Below the pieces are notes generated by a model that saw only the letters and a program-made list of their open reading frames with translations, made no database searches and was not told the DNA's origin. A stretch of DNA of 64,000 bases. Origin: Stomoxys calcitrans. Lineage: Eukaryota > Arthropoda > Insecta > Diptera > Muscidae. This document shows positions 16,887-27,370 of the stretch, one piece after another. The first letter of the stretch is position 1. Each line of letters begins with the position of its first letter. The position numbers were made by a program, and so were the translations under genes. The DNA lies in the NCBI RefSeq assembly GCF_963082655.1, contig NC_081552.1:3703648-3767647 (forward strand), in the 5' to 3' direction.

Positions 16887-17114
16887 TTGGGTTGTCCAAA
16901 AAGTAATTGCGGATTTTTTTAAAAGAAAGTTAATGCATTTTTAATAAAACTTAGAATGAACTTTAATCAAATATACTTTTTTTACACTTTTTTCTAAAGC
17001 AAGCTAAGAGTAAAAGCTGATAACTGACAGAAGAAAGAATGCAATTACAGAGTCTCAAGCTGTGAAAATTTTGTCAAAATTTGTCAATCCGCAATTACTT
17101 TTTGGGCAACCCAA
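16887..17114. mobile_element. mariner-type MITE, copy B
   Basis: A 228-bp element with TA on both sides. It has the same TIR (TTGGGTTGTCCAAAAAGTAA at the left) and the same interior as copy A in inverse orientation, with a small deletion near 17080. Confidence 0.85.
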
Positions 17115-17124
17115 TATTAATTTA

Positions 17125-17334
17125 CAGCTAGTGGCAGTTGCCCAATAACAAAATATTGAGTGCACTATCTGTCAAAATCTGTGATTAGTGCAACTCTGAT
17201 TTTGTGTATGTTATTAGTTCGCGCAATCTTTCGTTGTTTGTGTGTGGAATGGTTCTTAACTATAATACACACGTTGACAGCTAGTGTACTTCGCGAGAAA
17301 AAATTATACTCAGCTGTTTGCGATTCACTACCTG
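17125..17334. mobile_element. CAGGTAG-type MITE, copy 1
   Basis: About 210 bp, starting CAGCTAGTGGCAGTTGCCCA and ending CACTACCTG, a short imperfect TIR. Interior landmarks 'acaaaatattgagtgcac', 'tgtgattagtgcaactctga' and 'cttcgcgagaaaaaatt' recur in four more copies. Non-coding; the family could be hAT-like. Confidence 0.7.
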
Positions 17335-17769
17335 GTAATTATGTCATGTATACATCCCCATGGTTGAATTAAGAAGACTGACTACTAGGCATATTTATAT
17401 AAAACCCCTTTTATAGTGCTCCGGGATGCATTTGTAAGGTGAGGTCATGCGAATAGCTGATTCCATTTTTTTTTTATTATGTTTTGGTTTTCCTGTAATT
17501 CTAAATGCCAAAGGCTTGATAACACAGCTGTGATTTTTTCTCAAATCTTGAAGGAATGTTCTATTTGATCAGATATTTCACACATAAACCACAAAACAGT
17601 GTTAACAGGATGAGACTACAAATCTATAAAACAAAGTTTATTTCTAAAACCACCTTGACATTTCAGTTTACGGCATTTGCCACTCAAGGTTGTTACGTTG
17701 GGGGCTTTTTTGTAATTGTACCATGACAATGCTCTTTAAAACCGGATTTAATCAAGATATATTAAATTA

Positions 17770-17992
17770 CAGGTAGCGGCAGTTGCCCAACAACAAAATA
17801 TATAACGCACTATCTGTCAAAAGCAGTGATTAGTGTAACTCTGATTTTGTATATGTTACTAGTTCGCTCCATTTTTCGTTGTTTGTGTGTATTATGGTTC
17901 TTAACTTTAATACACACACACAACCAAAACTCGTTGACAGATGTGCACTTCGCGAGAAAAAATTGTACTCAGCTGTTTATGGTAATCTTGCG
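17770..17992. mobile_element. CAGGTAG-type MITE, copy 2
   Basis: Begins CAGGTAGCGGCAGTTGCCCA and keeps the full set of interior landmarks. The right terminus is degraded. 17335-17769, between copies 1 and 2, has no recognised feature. Confidence 0.7.
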
Positions 17993-18043
17993 GTCTTGTG
18001 ATTTTGCTTACATGTACATACCCGGGGTCATGGAGAAACCATT

Positions 18044-18266
18044 AAAGGTGATCTCATTTGTACAACAACCACATCATCAAGCTGATCGCCGTCTTGCAAA
18101 CACACTCAACGAAATTTGTGTGCGTGTGTTTGTACGTGTGCGTACATGTGCAGAGAATATGCGAGAAAGAAGATAACAACAAAGAGAATGCCAACAAAAA
18201 TCTGACATCTTAATACTGTAAAACCTGGTCGGCTGTTTACAGCTGCTCGCGTGAGTCCACCTTTTT
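18044..18266. mobile_element. AAAGGTGG-type MITE, copy 1
   Basis: Starts AAAGGTGATCTCATTTGTAC and ends GTGAGTCCACCTTTTT, giving a TIR of about 13 bp (consensus AAAGGTGGTCTCA). The interior has 'gcagagaatatgcgagaaag' and 'ctgtcatcttaataccg'-like landmarks shared with 21389-21637 and 50310-50520. Confidence 0.75.
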
Positions 18267-19364
18267 AAATCCGCCTTAACCCGAGGTGGAAAAATAAGTA
18301 TTTGTGGATGCATAAAAATAATACTTCTGAAATAAAAAAAATAAATGTTTCTTTCATAACAAGCTATTCGAATAAACCTGTACGACGTAATAACGATTGC
18401 AAAAGAACGTGTTGTGCTTTTGGACATGCAATTACAACAAAAACAAAATCGAGTAAGGAAGTAGAATAATGTACAGCACTCAAATGAATAGATATGATGG
18501 CTAATTGACGCATTAAGCCGCCTACAACTTACGCGCACACTATAAGAAGACGACAAATCAAAAAGATTATTATTGAAATCTCCCATCTCTCTAAAACATC
18601 AACAACTTCACTTTCAAATGCCTGAAAATTTCCCCGTGAAATATAAACAACACCAACAAGAACATTTTTACAACCAAGTAAAAGTTCTACAAACAAACAT
18701 TCAACCATCCCATATTGACTACCACTATAAACAACTTTGTACTTAATAGAATGAGAGACAAACAAAGCAAGTCCTCCACCTCTCATACACGGACGATCAT
18801 TTCTGCAACAAGAATTTCCCGAAATTTCAAAGACGAAGAAGTTAAAACTGCGACAATTAAAATGCGGAACATTTAAATTATCACTATAAAGCCTAGTACT
18901 AACTTCGACTTTTCACACGAACAACAGTCAAAACGCACTATAAAAAAAATGTTGACGAAGATAATGCGAACACATTCCGTGCAAGTGGTACTGAGTTCTT
19001 TTAGCAAAATAGTAGCGACAAGTCGCTGCATTAGTATCTGCAATTAAATCCAATAAAATAAAAAGTTTTTTATTGATGCAAAGAAATTTTCTTTAAATAT
19101 ATTTATAAAAATGTTATTTGGGAGAAGTTCAAATAAATTGGTTTATTGAGTTGATAACCGCTTTAATTAGATTCTGGGCTTTATCATAAATCCAAATCAC
19201 AAAATTGTTAATCAATTATTCGAATTTGTTTTTAAGTCCGGTTTCCATGATTTTTTTAATTGAATGTACAAATTTCTTAATTGAATCATGTTTTTCAATC
19301 TTTCTGTGTAGTACGCACATGACCCATTGAACGGTGCTAGAAACATCTCCATTAGCGTTGCTTG
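18267..19364 (-). mobile_element. LINE-B copy 1, endonuclease region fragment
   Basis: Minus-strand frames contain 'MGDFNNNLFDLSSSYSVR' (an apurinic endonuclease GDFN motif) and 'RGGGLALFVSHSIKYKVVYS' upstream of it. They match the EN pieces at 40136-40600 and 63209-63718. The sequence is frameshifted and truncated. LINE-B sequence continues to 19364, where a hAT-type element interrupts it. Confidence 0.75.
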
Positions 19365-20215
19365 TAAAGTTGGGTAGTTCCGTACAGAACTAGTTCATTA
19401 GAACTTATCCAAGTAAGGAACTGCTGGAACTAGGTCCATCTCTTTCCTTCTTATTTTACATGTACACTTTTCTTTTGGTCCCTTTTGTTTATTTGTTGAG
19501 CAGCTGATTGAGATGCCATATTTTTATCTTCATACAACAACTAAATAAAAGCGTCAACTTTTTAAAGGACAAAAACCGTGTACGTTGTGATTTAGGTGAA
19601 AGGAAAATAAATTATTCGTGGCAACCACATTAAATGGCACAAGCATAGAAACCAAGATATATATTTACAGGTAGCGGCAGTTGCCCAACAACAAAATATT
19701 GAGTGCCAAAATCTGTGATTAGTGCAACTCTGATTTTGTTTGTGTTACTAGTTCGCGCCATTTCTCATTGATTATGTGTGTTATGGTTCTTAACTATAAT
19801 ACACCACACACACATCCAAATCTCTTTGACAGTGCACTTCGAAAAAAATTATACTCAGCGGTTTACGGTACACTACGTGGTAGTTATATCATGATAGAAA
19901 CGTGGTGGCATCCATATATTTTTTATTGTCAATAAATCAAAATTGTTTTGATGCGCTTCGATTCGTGTTTTTTAGCATCGAGACTTAATACGCGTTTAAA
20001 ACAAAGTACAAAAAATGAATTTTAAATTCAATTACATATACAGTCTGTATGTTTTTATCTATATATACAATTAAAAATACTCATTTTAAGGTTCAGAACA
20101 AAATTCAAAGCTCTTTTTTGTTTTGTATGAAGGAATCAAAAAAGTGGATCGCAAATAAGAAAGGAGGAAAGGAACTAGTTCCTTTTGTGAAACGGAACTA
20201 AAATGCCCAAATCTA
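19365..20215. mobile_element. hAT-type non-autonomous element nested in LINE-B
   Basis: The 851-bp insertion is defined by comparison with the uninterrupted LINE-B sequence at 40910-40950. Its ends are TAAAGTTGGGTAGTTCCG and, reverse complemented, TTAGATTTGGGCA..TAGTTCCG, both close to the hAT-type 'TAGAGTTGGG' termini. Flanks are GTTGCTTG (left) and ATTGCTTG (right), an 8-bp target duplication with one mismatch, as hAT elements make. No transposase ORF. Confidence 0.65.
19668..19878. mobile_element. CAGGTAG-type MITE, copy 3 (inside the hAT element)
   Basis: Starts CAGGTAGCGGCAGTTGCCCA and ends near CACTACGTG. It carries the family interior and is nested within the hAT-type element, so it inserted later. 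Confidence 0.7.
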
Positions 20216-20223
20216 ATTGCTTG

Positions 20224-21240
20224 ACTCAACATCGCCAAATAATTGATATTTTAACGTCACCATTCAGTAACGAAAGGCACACCTTGCGAATATCTCCATT
20301 TATAAACCGTATCTCAATATTCGCTTTTGTGACCGCATCTTACCACATTTAAAAACAAGGTTAGAGGCAGGTGCGGTAAGATGATCATTTAAATACACAC
20401 GGGAGTCAGCCTCGACACCAATACCTGATCGAGTTAAGCCTAGAATAGTTCCCCATAATCAAATCCCTGGTATGAACCGAATTGAACTTGATAAGCACAA
20501 ACCTACCATCAGAAATGTAACAGCAGTGATTAATATCACTGGGGGCCAACTTGCACACGGCGCAAGCGGGAAATTTGTATCAATGGCTCACGAAGATTCG
20601 TAATTGATCTCGGCATGACACTAAAAAGAATGTTCGCGCGACTGAGACGTCTTTGCTGAACTGTTCCAACTGCCGTATTCTCTCACACAGCCTAGCATCA
20701 ATATTAGCAATATTTTGCTGGCAAAATAGAATATCAGATTTGACATTCTGAATTGAAGCAATAGACTCATCCACCCACCATTAATTGAATATCCTGCAAA
20801 CATTTCTGCATCTGCTCATCAAATTTTTGTTTCCTGGGCTCAACATAGTCATCAAAAAGCCCACGAATACAGCTGAGACGATCATCTGCTGCTTGCTCAG
20901 ACAGGCCATCACCTACACTCTGCAAACCAGTAAGCAGCTCAAGCGCACCACTCTGAGATTGCACGGCGTCAACATAATTCGTTTGACTGGTATTGGATAA
21001 TGTAGTCAGAACACCCAATACTGTAAAGTCCACGAGTGGTGAGCATGCGACAAACAGGACATTTCCAGCTTTTAATAATAGCTTGTTTAACAGATACAGG
21101 AACCAAGATTCAAAGACGAACAATAGCAATGGTAAAACAATTCAAATGAAATGGCGGCAAAACGATGCACCACACAGCAACAACAACAGCTCAGAGAAAC
21201 GGCAACAAAAAACCACGAAATAAATGGTATCCGAGTACGA
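20224..21240 (-). mobile_element. LINE-B copy 1, ORF1 region
   Basis: Minus-strand frames include 'DRLSCIRGLFDDYVEPRKQ' and 'KCLQDIQLMVGG', then 'QNIANIDARLCERIRQLEQ'. These are collinear with the longer version at 41308-41628. The segment is coiled-coil-like. Frameshifts and an internal deletion are present relative to the copy at 41 kb. Confidence 0.75.
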
Positions 21241-21388
21241 GATGCTATTAGCTTATTAGGCAGATGACAACAGCTTAAAACTCCATAGATGAACCCACGA
21301 TAAGCTGAGTATTCTGCTCAGCTTTTCAGGCGGAATGCTGTCAAACTCCATATAAAAGAATGTCGGCGAAACGCATGGCGAAATAATT

Positions 21389-21637
21389 AAAGGTGGTCTC
21401 ATTTGTACAACAACCACAAATCATATGGTGCAATCCGCCATGTTGTCATCAAGCTGATCGACGCTTTGCCTACACACACATAGAAATATGTGAGCGTGTG
21501 TGTATACATGTGCGTATATGAGCAGAGAATATGCGAGAAAGAAGATAACAAAAAAGAATATGCAAACAAAAATCTGTCAACTTAATACCGTCAAACCTGG
21601 CCGGCTGTTAAAATTGCTCACGTGAGACCACCTTTTT
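21389..21637. mobile_element. AAAGGTGG-type MITE, copy 2
   Basis: The best-preserved copy (249 bp). TIRs are AAAGGTGGTCTCATTTG and CGTGAGACCACCTTTTT. The interior is collinear with copy 1. Non-coding. Confidence 0.8.
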
Positions 21638-21805
21638 GAATGCGCCTTGGACGAAACGCTGGAGAAAAATGGGCGAAAAAGAAGTACTCTGTTTATAGCG
21701 AGGAAAATGGCAAAAAGAAATTTTAGTGGCAACGCTTGACATCAATGTCGGCTTCACTTTTGTTTTAATCGTTTCAATGGTTCTTTTTTTTCAATTTTTT
21801 TTGCC

Positions 21806-22430
21806 TATTAGGGCGAGATCATTAAATTTGACAATTTTCGTTTGTTTCTTTTTCGAGACGAGCTGAATGATCGAAGGTGCAAATGGAAAAGCAACACACA
21901 CCAACCACTATGGGACGCATTTCGTCTTTGGTTAGAAAACTTTTCGACCATATTAGGTGTGATGGCTTCAAGACCGTGCGTTGGTATGTTGTATTTAAAT
22001 CGTATTAATTGCGAAACGCATCTATGATACAATTACCACATTAACCAATCTCGACAATCCTGCTTATTAGCTGTACTTTTTCCAATTCATTTATTTTTTG
22101 TAATGGCAGACATTCTGTCTGTGGTAAATTACACTTTCTTCCTTACCACACGCTAAGACAACGGCAATGGCTCTCGCCGTTGCTCCGTGGTCCCAGGTTC
22201 GAATCCTGGCCGGACTCTGCCGAATTTTTAATTTTTTAAGTCTTTTTTGCCTGTTAGGGCGAGATCATTAAATTTTACAATTTTCGTTTGTTTCTCTTTC
22301 GAGACGAGCTGAATGATCGAAGATGCAATGGAAAAGGAAAGCCAAAGTTAGCAACATACACCAACCACTATGGGACGCGTTTTGTCTTTGGTTAGAAGAC
22401 TTTTCAAACATATTAGGTGTGATGGCTTCT
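21806..22430. repeat. direct duplication of a ~180-bp unit flanking a tRNA-like segment
   Basis: Units at about 21806-21985 and 22251-22428 share 'ttagggcgagatcattaaat', 'tttcgagacgagctgaatga' and 'accactatgggacgc'. A third partial copy is at 38815-38890. Between the two units, 22140-22230 has a perfect 5-bp T-arm (CCAGG/CCTGG) around the B-box-like GGTTCGAATCC, followed by poly-T, consistent with a tRNA-derived SINE. Confidence 0.6.
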
Positions 22431-22479
22431 TTTTGTTATTTTATTTATTTGCGAAAAAAATAAAATCATAAGTGCAGAT

Positions 22480-22710
22480 AAAAAATGTCTTTTGTGCCGG
22501 GCTGTATCATTATCAGTGTTTTCATTAATTATGGCAACAGGAGAGGTAAGCTGATTTAGCCCATGATGAATGTTCATGGAATTCATAAATTTCCTTTATC
22601 AATAGGTTTTCGTGTGTGGCCATCTTTTCGAGGAGTAGTTTCTGAAGCTTAAACGCGTAAAAGCATAAAGGTTCAATGCCAGAAGTATTACAGATGTAGT
22701 TATTGGATTA
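22480..22710 (+). pseudogene. THAP-domain-like transposon remnant (tentative)
   Basis: A plus-strand frame from an ATG at about 22486 begins MSFVPGC. A later frame reads 'VHGIHKFPL', and further on 'VCGHLFEE'-like residues appear. The order C..PGC, HKFP, VC..HF is that of THAP zinc fingers, found in P-element-type transposases and some host genes. Frames are broken and no transposase body follows. Could be coincidental. Confidence 0.35.
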
Positions 22711-22739
22711 TTTTTTGTACGGTTTTGGTAATTCTTGTT

Positions 22740-24940
22740 TATACATTTTCGCAGGATTTTCCGTTCGAAGATTTCTATCTATTTGGCTACTGATGGGGAA
22801 ACAGTAAACTATATTGGAAATCCGTATGTTAGCACAGGTCTGATGGCCACTTTGTATAGCAACAACTTTGTGGATTGGGGTGTCTGCTATTTAAGATATA
22901 TGTAAATGAACCAACAATTCTTTTTGCTTTCAACAGTGTTGACCGGGCATGTGTATTAAACTTCATCAACTTGTCGAATGTAATACCCAGGTACTTGATT
23001 TTGGATTCCATTGGGATATTAACGCCATCAAGGGCAATTTCCAATTCCTTACTTTGTTGAACTACATACTTAGGACATTTGCCAGATGCATTCCTTATAC
23101 ATATGACTCTGGATTTGTGTACATTTATTTTTATTCCCATGTTTCATAACAAATCTTAATGATTCTAAGGTGTTGCAGCACTTTAACGCGGGCGATTTCC
23201 GGCGATGTATCATGGGCGTATAATAGGCAGTCGTCTGCATATAGAATTGCCTGTGAGTTATGTGTCGTATAAGGAAAATCATGCAGGAAAAAATTAAAAA
23301 GATGTGGCGCTAACACATTTCCTTGCGGTACTCCACTATTAACAGATCCTATATCAGAAGAGGTATTTTGGATCTCAACACAAAATCTTCGATTTGAAAG
23401 GAAGCTGCGTATTGTTTGTACCAGGTAAGAATCAAACTCAAGGTCAATAAGTTTGTGTAATATGCCTTGGTGATTTACAGAATCAAAAGCTTTTGCAATG
23501 TTAAGGGAAATAGCAATTGTACATGTTTGGTTTCCATCGAAGCCGCTCGATTTTTTATTTTTCGTAGATGTAATAATGCTTTTGATTATCTTAATTTTGA
23601 AGGGCGTTAAATTCGTCATCAAATGTAAAAATGTGACGGGGTGGACGGATGATATCTTCAACTGGACGTGGGGGTAATCTTCTACTGAATGTGTTCGAGT
23701 AAAACTCGTGGAAATGTTGGGCTATATCGGAACTATTGGTGAGTATGTTATTATCATGGACAATTTGCTGACAAAAAGGTGATTTAGATTTCCCTGTGAT
23801 TTGGTAAATCTTTTTAAAAGCGGATGGACCAGGTTTAATAGTTTGTAATTTTTTATTGAATTTTTCTGCTTGGTCTATGTTGACAGTTTCCTTTATTATT
23901 GTTTTTAGCAGTTGTATCTGATTAGAAAGAAGTTTTTACTCACTGCTTGTTCTATTTCCTGAACGATGAAATATCTTTTTTAATTCCTTCCGCCAAAGAT
24001 GTTTAATTTTGTAGAGCTTTCTAGCCTTTTCGGAAATAGGAAATTTGTTGTTATAGATTTGAACCTGCTTTGTGTGACGATTATGTAGATCTTTAAATGA
24101 AGAGTTGAAATTTTCAATTAATGTATCTATTTCTTCATTTTCCAGGTTGGAAGAGCAAAGAGGCATAATACAGCAAGAAGCTGAGTCCACGTCTTGTATA
24201 AAATGGCTCCTGTTTGTATCCTTATATGATGTAAAAGTACGTGGAATTCCCATAAGGATCTCGAGATGATCTATACGGAGCGACAATTTGATTGGGAAAT
24301 GATCCGAGAATGATGGTAAAGATGTTAAATGAAAATTTGGTACTATTTCATTTAAGAGATGAGGGCTAACAAGAGAATGGTCCAAAAATGAAGACCCATT
24401 TGGATATGATGGCGTAGAGTCACATATTAGAGCCACGTCAAGATTGTTGTCCTTTAGCCATCTTCGCAGAACTCTACCGTTTGTATTTTCTATTGCATCT
24501 CCCCATGTCTGACTTTTGGAGTTCAAGGATAAATCCATCAAAATTTCCGCAAATTTGGGTGAGTTTGGAAAGATCTGCCTCAGATTAATGACTTCGATAA
24601 TTACATTAGACGTAAATCGATCCAATCAAATATTTCTTGCGGACGGTATTGTTCAAAATTCTATTTGAGCGAGGCAAGTATCTATTCCAAGATCGTTAAG
24701 GAAAATTCGGTTAAAATGAATCGGATTTTTAACAACAATGGCGACTCCAATCGATCAGTTGTCATAGATGAAATTATATCCGTCTAATTTTATCTTCTTT
24801 CTCTTCAGGTGGCACTCCTGTATGAATCCGATATCTGTCTTGTTACGCTGGATAATGTTCGTTAGCTCTATTTGCCGACTGGAATCAAGGAGAAACCTTA
24901 CATTGTATGTTACAAAATTAAGCAACCTATGGTCCATAAT
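22740..24940 (-). mobile_element. LINE-A ORF2 (endonuclease + reverse transcriptase), degraded
   Basis: Read on the minus strand from 24937. The endonuclease start is 'LLNFVTYNVRFLLDSSRQ..IGFIQECHL'. A second EN part is 24625-23936 ('GRVLRRWLKDNNLDVA', 'SFLDHSLVS', 'SFSDHFPIKL'). RT lies at 23661-23131 with 'LNIAKAFDSVNHQGIL', 'NSGVPQGNVLAPHLFNFFLH' and the catalytic YADD in 'AILYADDCLLYAH'. The C-terminal part is 23140-22829 ('KIKYLGITFDKLMKFNTHA'). Several frameshifts separate these pieces, so it is not functional. The zinc-knuckle ORF1 upstream places it in the Jockey clade. Confidence 0.85.
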
Positions 24941-24944
24941 TATT

Positions 24945-26177
24945 TCTTACTTTAATAGGCGCAAAAATCCTGTTGTGGCCTCGGGTTTGGACATAGTCGA
25001 ATACTCAGAGAGGAATATGTTAACCTCTTGTTTCAGTGTCAATTCCTCTGGTTCTAGAAACAGCGAAGCCAGTTTCAGAAACTGTTCGATGACAAGAGGC
25101 TTGTTTTGCTGGAGATTATCTCGCAGTGAAGAACCTGATTGGAAAAGACTTGAGAATGTTTGCCCTGGCATTCTCATGGACATGTCCACAGCTCTATTTA
25201 CGTTGGCCCTAGCCTGGGCCTTTTCTTCAGTGGCTTTAGCAATTCTTTGCTGGCGAGCAGCAGCATACTTTTTGTAAGTCGGACATCCACGCCAATTCGC
25301 TGTATGGCCTGTCTCACCGCAATTATTACAAAATGGATTCACCGAATCTTCCCTTTGACGTTGACACACGCCTGGGCCATGATCTTGATCGTACTTCACA
25401 CATCTGTAGGCAGAATTGCAGTTCTTCGATATGTGCCCCCAACGCTGGCATCTATGGCAATGGATATCGGACTCTTTCTTTTTAGGCTTTTCCCAAGTGA
25501 CAATTTGGTTCTGCAATCCTCTAATGGTAGATATGTCAGAGGTTTTTTCCTGACAACAAGGAAACTATGAAAAGACCAGTATCATTATTTTTCTGTGTCT
25601 TGTATTTCACTACATTGGCAACAGTATCTGGAATTTCTAATCTAATTCAGCTTTAATGTCACCTGTTTCAGTGTTTGCAGTAAGCCCTCTTACAACAAAA
25701 TAAACCTGTTTCATTTCTTTCGGTGTGAAAGAATAGGAGTGTACTCCTTTATCTCGCAAAATCGCCATCATCGAGGAGTGAACAGATTATTTTAATTAAT
25801 ATTTTTTACCTTGAAAGAAGCAGTACCAATTGTATCCCTCAAGGAGTCGACAAGGGCTTTTACATTAACATTGTAAATAAATACCGGTGGGCACCATCTT
25901 GGTTTTGATTCACTATTGTTGTTATTGTTGTTTTTATTACCATTGGTTCCCTGAGTGATTTGATTTACTGGAGCAGAGGCGAAATTCACTTGAGTTAGGA
26001 TGTTATGTTTTTTTAGGCTTTCTCTTAGTTCAAGACTTTGTAAATCCTTTATGTCAACAGTGGTTTCAAGTCGCTATCTTTTGTTGGCATTTGTTGATGT
26101 TTGCGCGGCTATATTGTTGTTGGTAGACACTGCCTTTGGTTGATGCCTCTTCCTCAGCGACGTCGAAGGCCATGTCA
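24945..26177 (-). mobile_element. LINE-A ORF1 (Gag-like, zinc knuckles), frameshifted
   Basis: A likely start ATG is at 26177 (minus strand). The N-terminal part includes an Asn-rich stretch at 25792-25989. The C-terminal part (25516-24947) contains two or three CCHC knuckles: 'CHRCQRWGHISKNC', 'CVKYDQDHGPGVC' and 'CNNCGETGHTANWRGC', followed by a basic/Ala helix. Such proteins package LINE RNA. At least one frameshift lies around 25520-25790, and an in-frame stop is near 26070. ORF1 ends within a few bases of the ORF2 start, as in Jockey-type LINEs. Confidence 0.85.
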
Positions 26178-26399
26178 TGTATAATTTCGACAGGAATCTT
26201 GTTAGCAAAAATTGAATTTATTTATTGTTTTACTTGAAAATATATGAATTTGTTTGTTTGTTATTCTTTGTTGAAAAAAAAGCACGTCAGGTTGAGTTCA
26301 GCGTTGCCTACTCAAGACAGATTTCAAAAGGTGGTGTCACGCGATATTAAGATGTCAACTCTGAAATTGCAATATTACATTCATGACATAATTATGTAT

Positions 26400-26414
26400 A
26401 TAGATATGAATAAA

Positions 26415-26505
<91 letters not shown>

Positions 26506-26545
26506 TTATTCATATCTATATATATAATATATATATTTATATAAA
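26400..26545. repeat. (TA)n microsatellite with palindromic flanks
   Basis: About 100 bp of almost pure TA repeat (26408-26500). It is bracketed by 'atagatatgaataaatata' and its near-perfect inverse 'tatatttattcatatctat', so the whole block folds on itself. Located about 0.85 kb upstream of the AGO2 ATG. Confidence 0.95.
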
Positions 26546-26559
26546 TGCATGCTTGTCTC

Positions 26560-27072
26560 AGTGTACACGATAATTTGGTATATACCCATTTTCAAGATGA
26601 TTCTTGGTGAAAATAGCCCACGAACAACACCTAAAATACACGCCACCAACAAGCACATGCAATGTTGCCAGGTGTAATGTAAAAATTGTCAAATTTATAA
26701 CAGCGCAGCAACTTGCTGAGTTTCATTTTATGGAGAGTTTATACGGGACATCAAACTTTTATTCATAGACAGCAACTGCCTTGACCACTATATTTTCTCT
26801 TTTTGTCGCTCGCATCGAGTGCAAAGTAATCAAGATATATTCATTGTGGTCAAGGCAGTTGCTGCCTATGAATATATGTTTGATGTCCCGTATATACTGT
26901 CCATAAAATGAAATTCAGCTAGTTGCTGCGTTGTTATTATTTCACCATATTTATATAATACCTGGCAACATTGCATGTACTTGTTGTGACGTGTATTTTG
27001 GCTGTTGTTCGTGGTATATTTCCACCAGGAACCATTTTGAAAATGGGGATATACCAAATTATCGTGTGCACT
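26560..27072. repeat. 513-bp foldback (long inverted repeat) upstream of AGO2
   Basis: The left arm 26560-26788 and right arm 26845-27072 are inverted copies, about 88% alike by eye, separated by a 56-nt loop. Outer ends are AGTGTACACGATAATTTGGT and its inverse ending 'gataatttgg..gtgcac'. Inner ends are 'cagcaactgccttgaccac' and 'gtggtcaaggcagttgctg'. There is no ORF with support. It may be a foldback transposon; no clear target duplication was found. The right arm ends 298 bp before the AGO2 start codon. Confidence 0.9.
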
Positions 27073-27370
27073 CACACATACATATGTCAAAAAAAGAAAG
27101 CTGCCACATTTTCTAGTAAAATTTGGATTAAAAGTGCTTAAAATCTTAATTTTGTGGTAATGGCAACCCACTTTTCAAACTATATATGCAGATGTTGCAA
27201 CCACATTCAAGTTATTTGAGAAAATACATTTCATCAAGATAATTACGTAGCAGAAAAATTAGCTTTTGCAATAAGACTGTAAAATCTGATATTAATCAAC
27301 TATTTAATAAAGAAAAGAGAAATAAATACGAAAAGTTTTTTGTGTCACAAATTCTTTAAATTTTATAAGA
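27073..27370 (+). promoter_or_regulatory. probable AGO2 promoter / 5' UTR
   Basis: The 298 bp between the foldback and the AGO2 ATG must hold the 5' UTR unless an upstream non-coding exon exists. No convincing TATA or initiator can be singled out. Assigned by position only. Confidence 0.35.

Noticed and set aside
26244..26573. 109-aa ORF with Ile-Tyr repeats
   Set aside because: Translation of the TA microsatellite.
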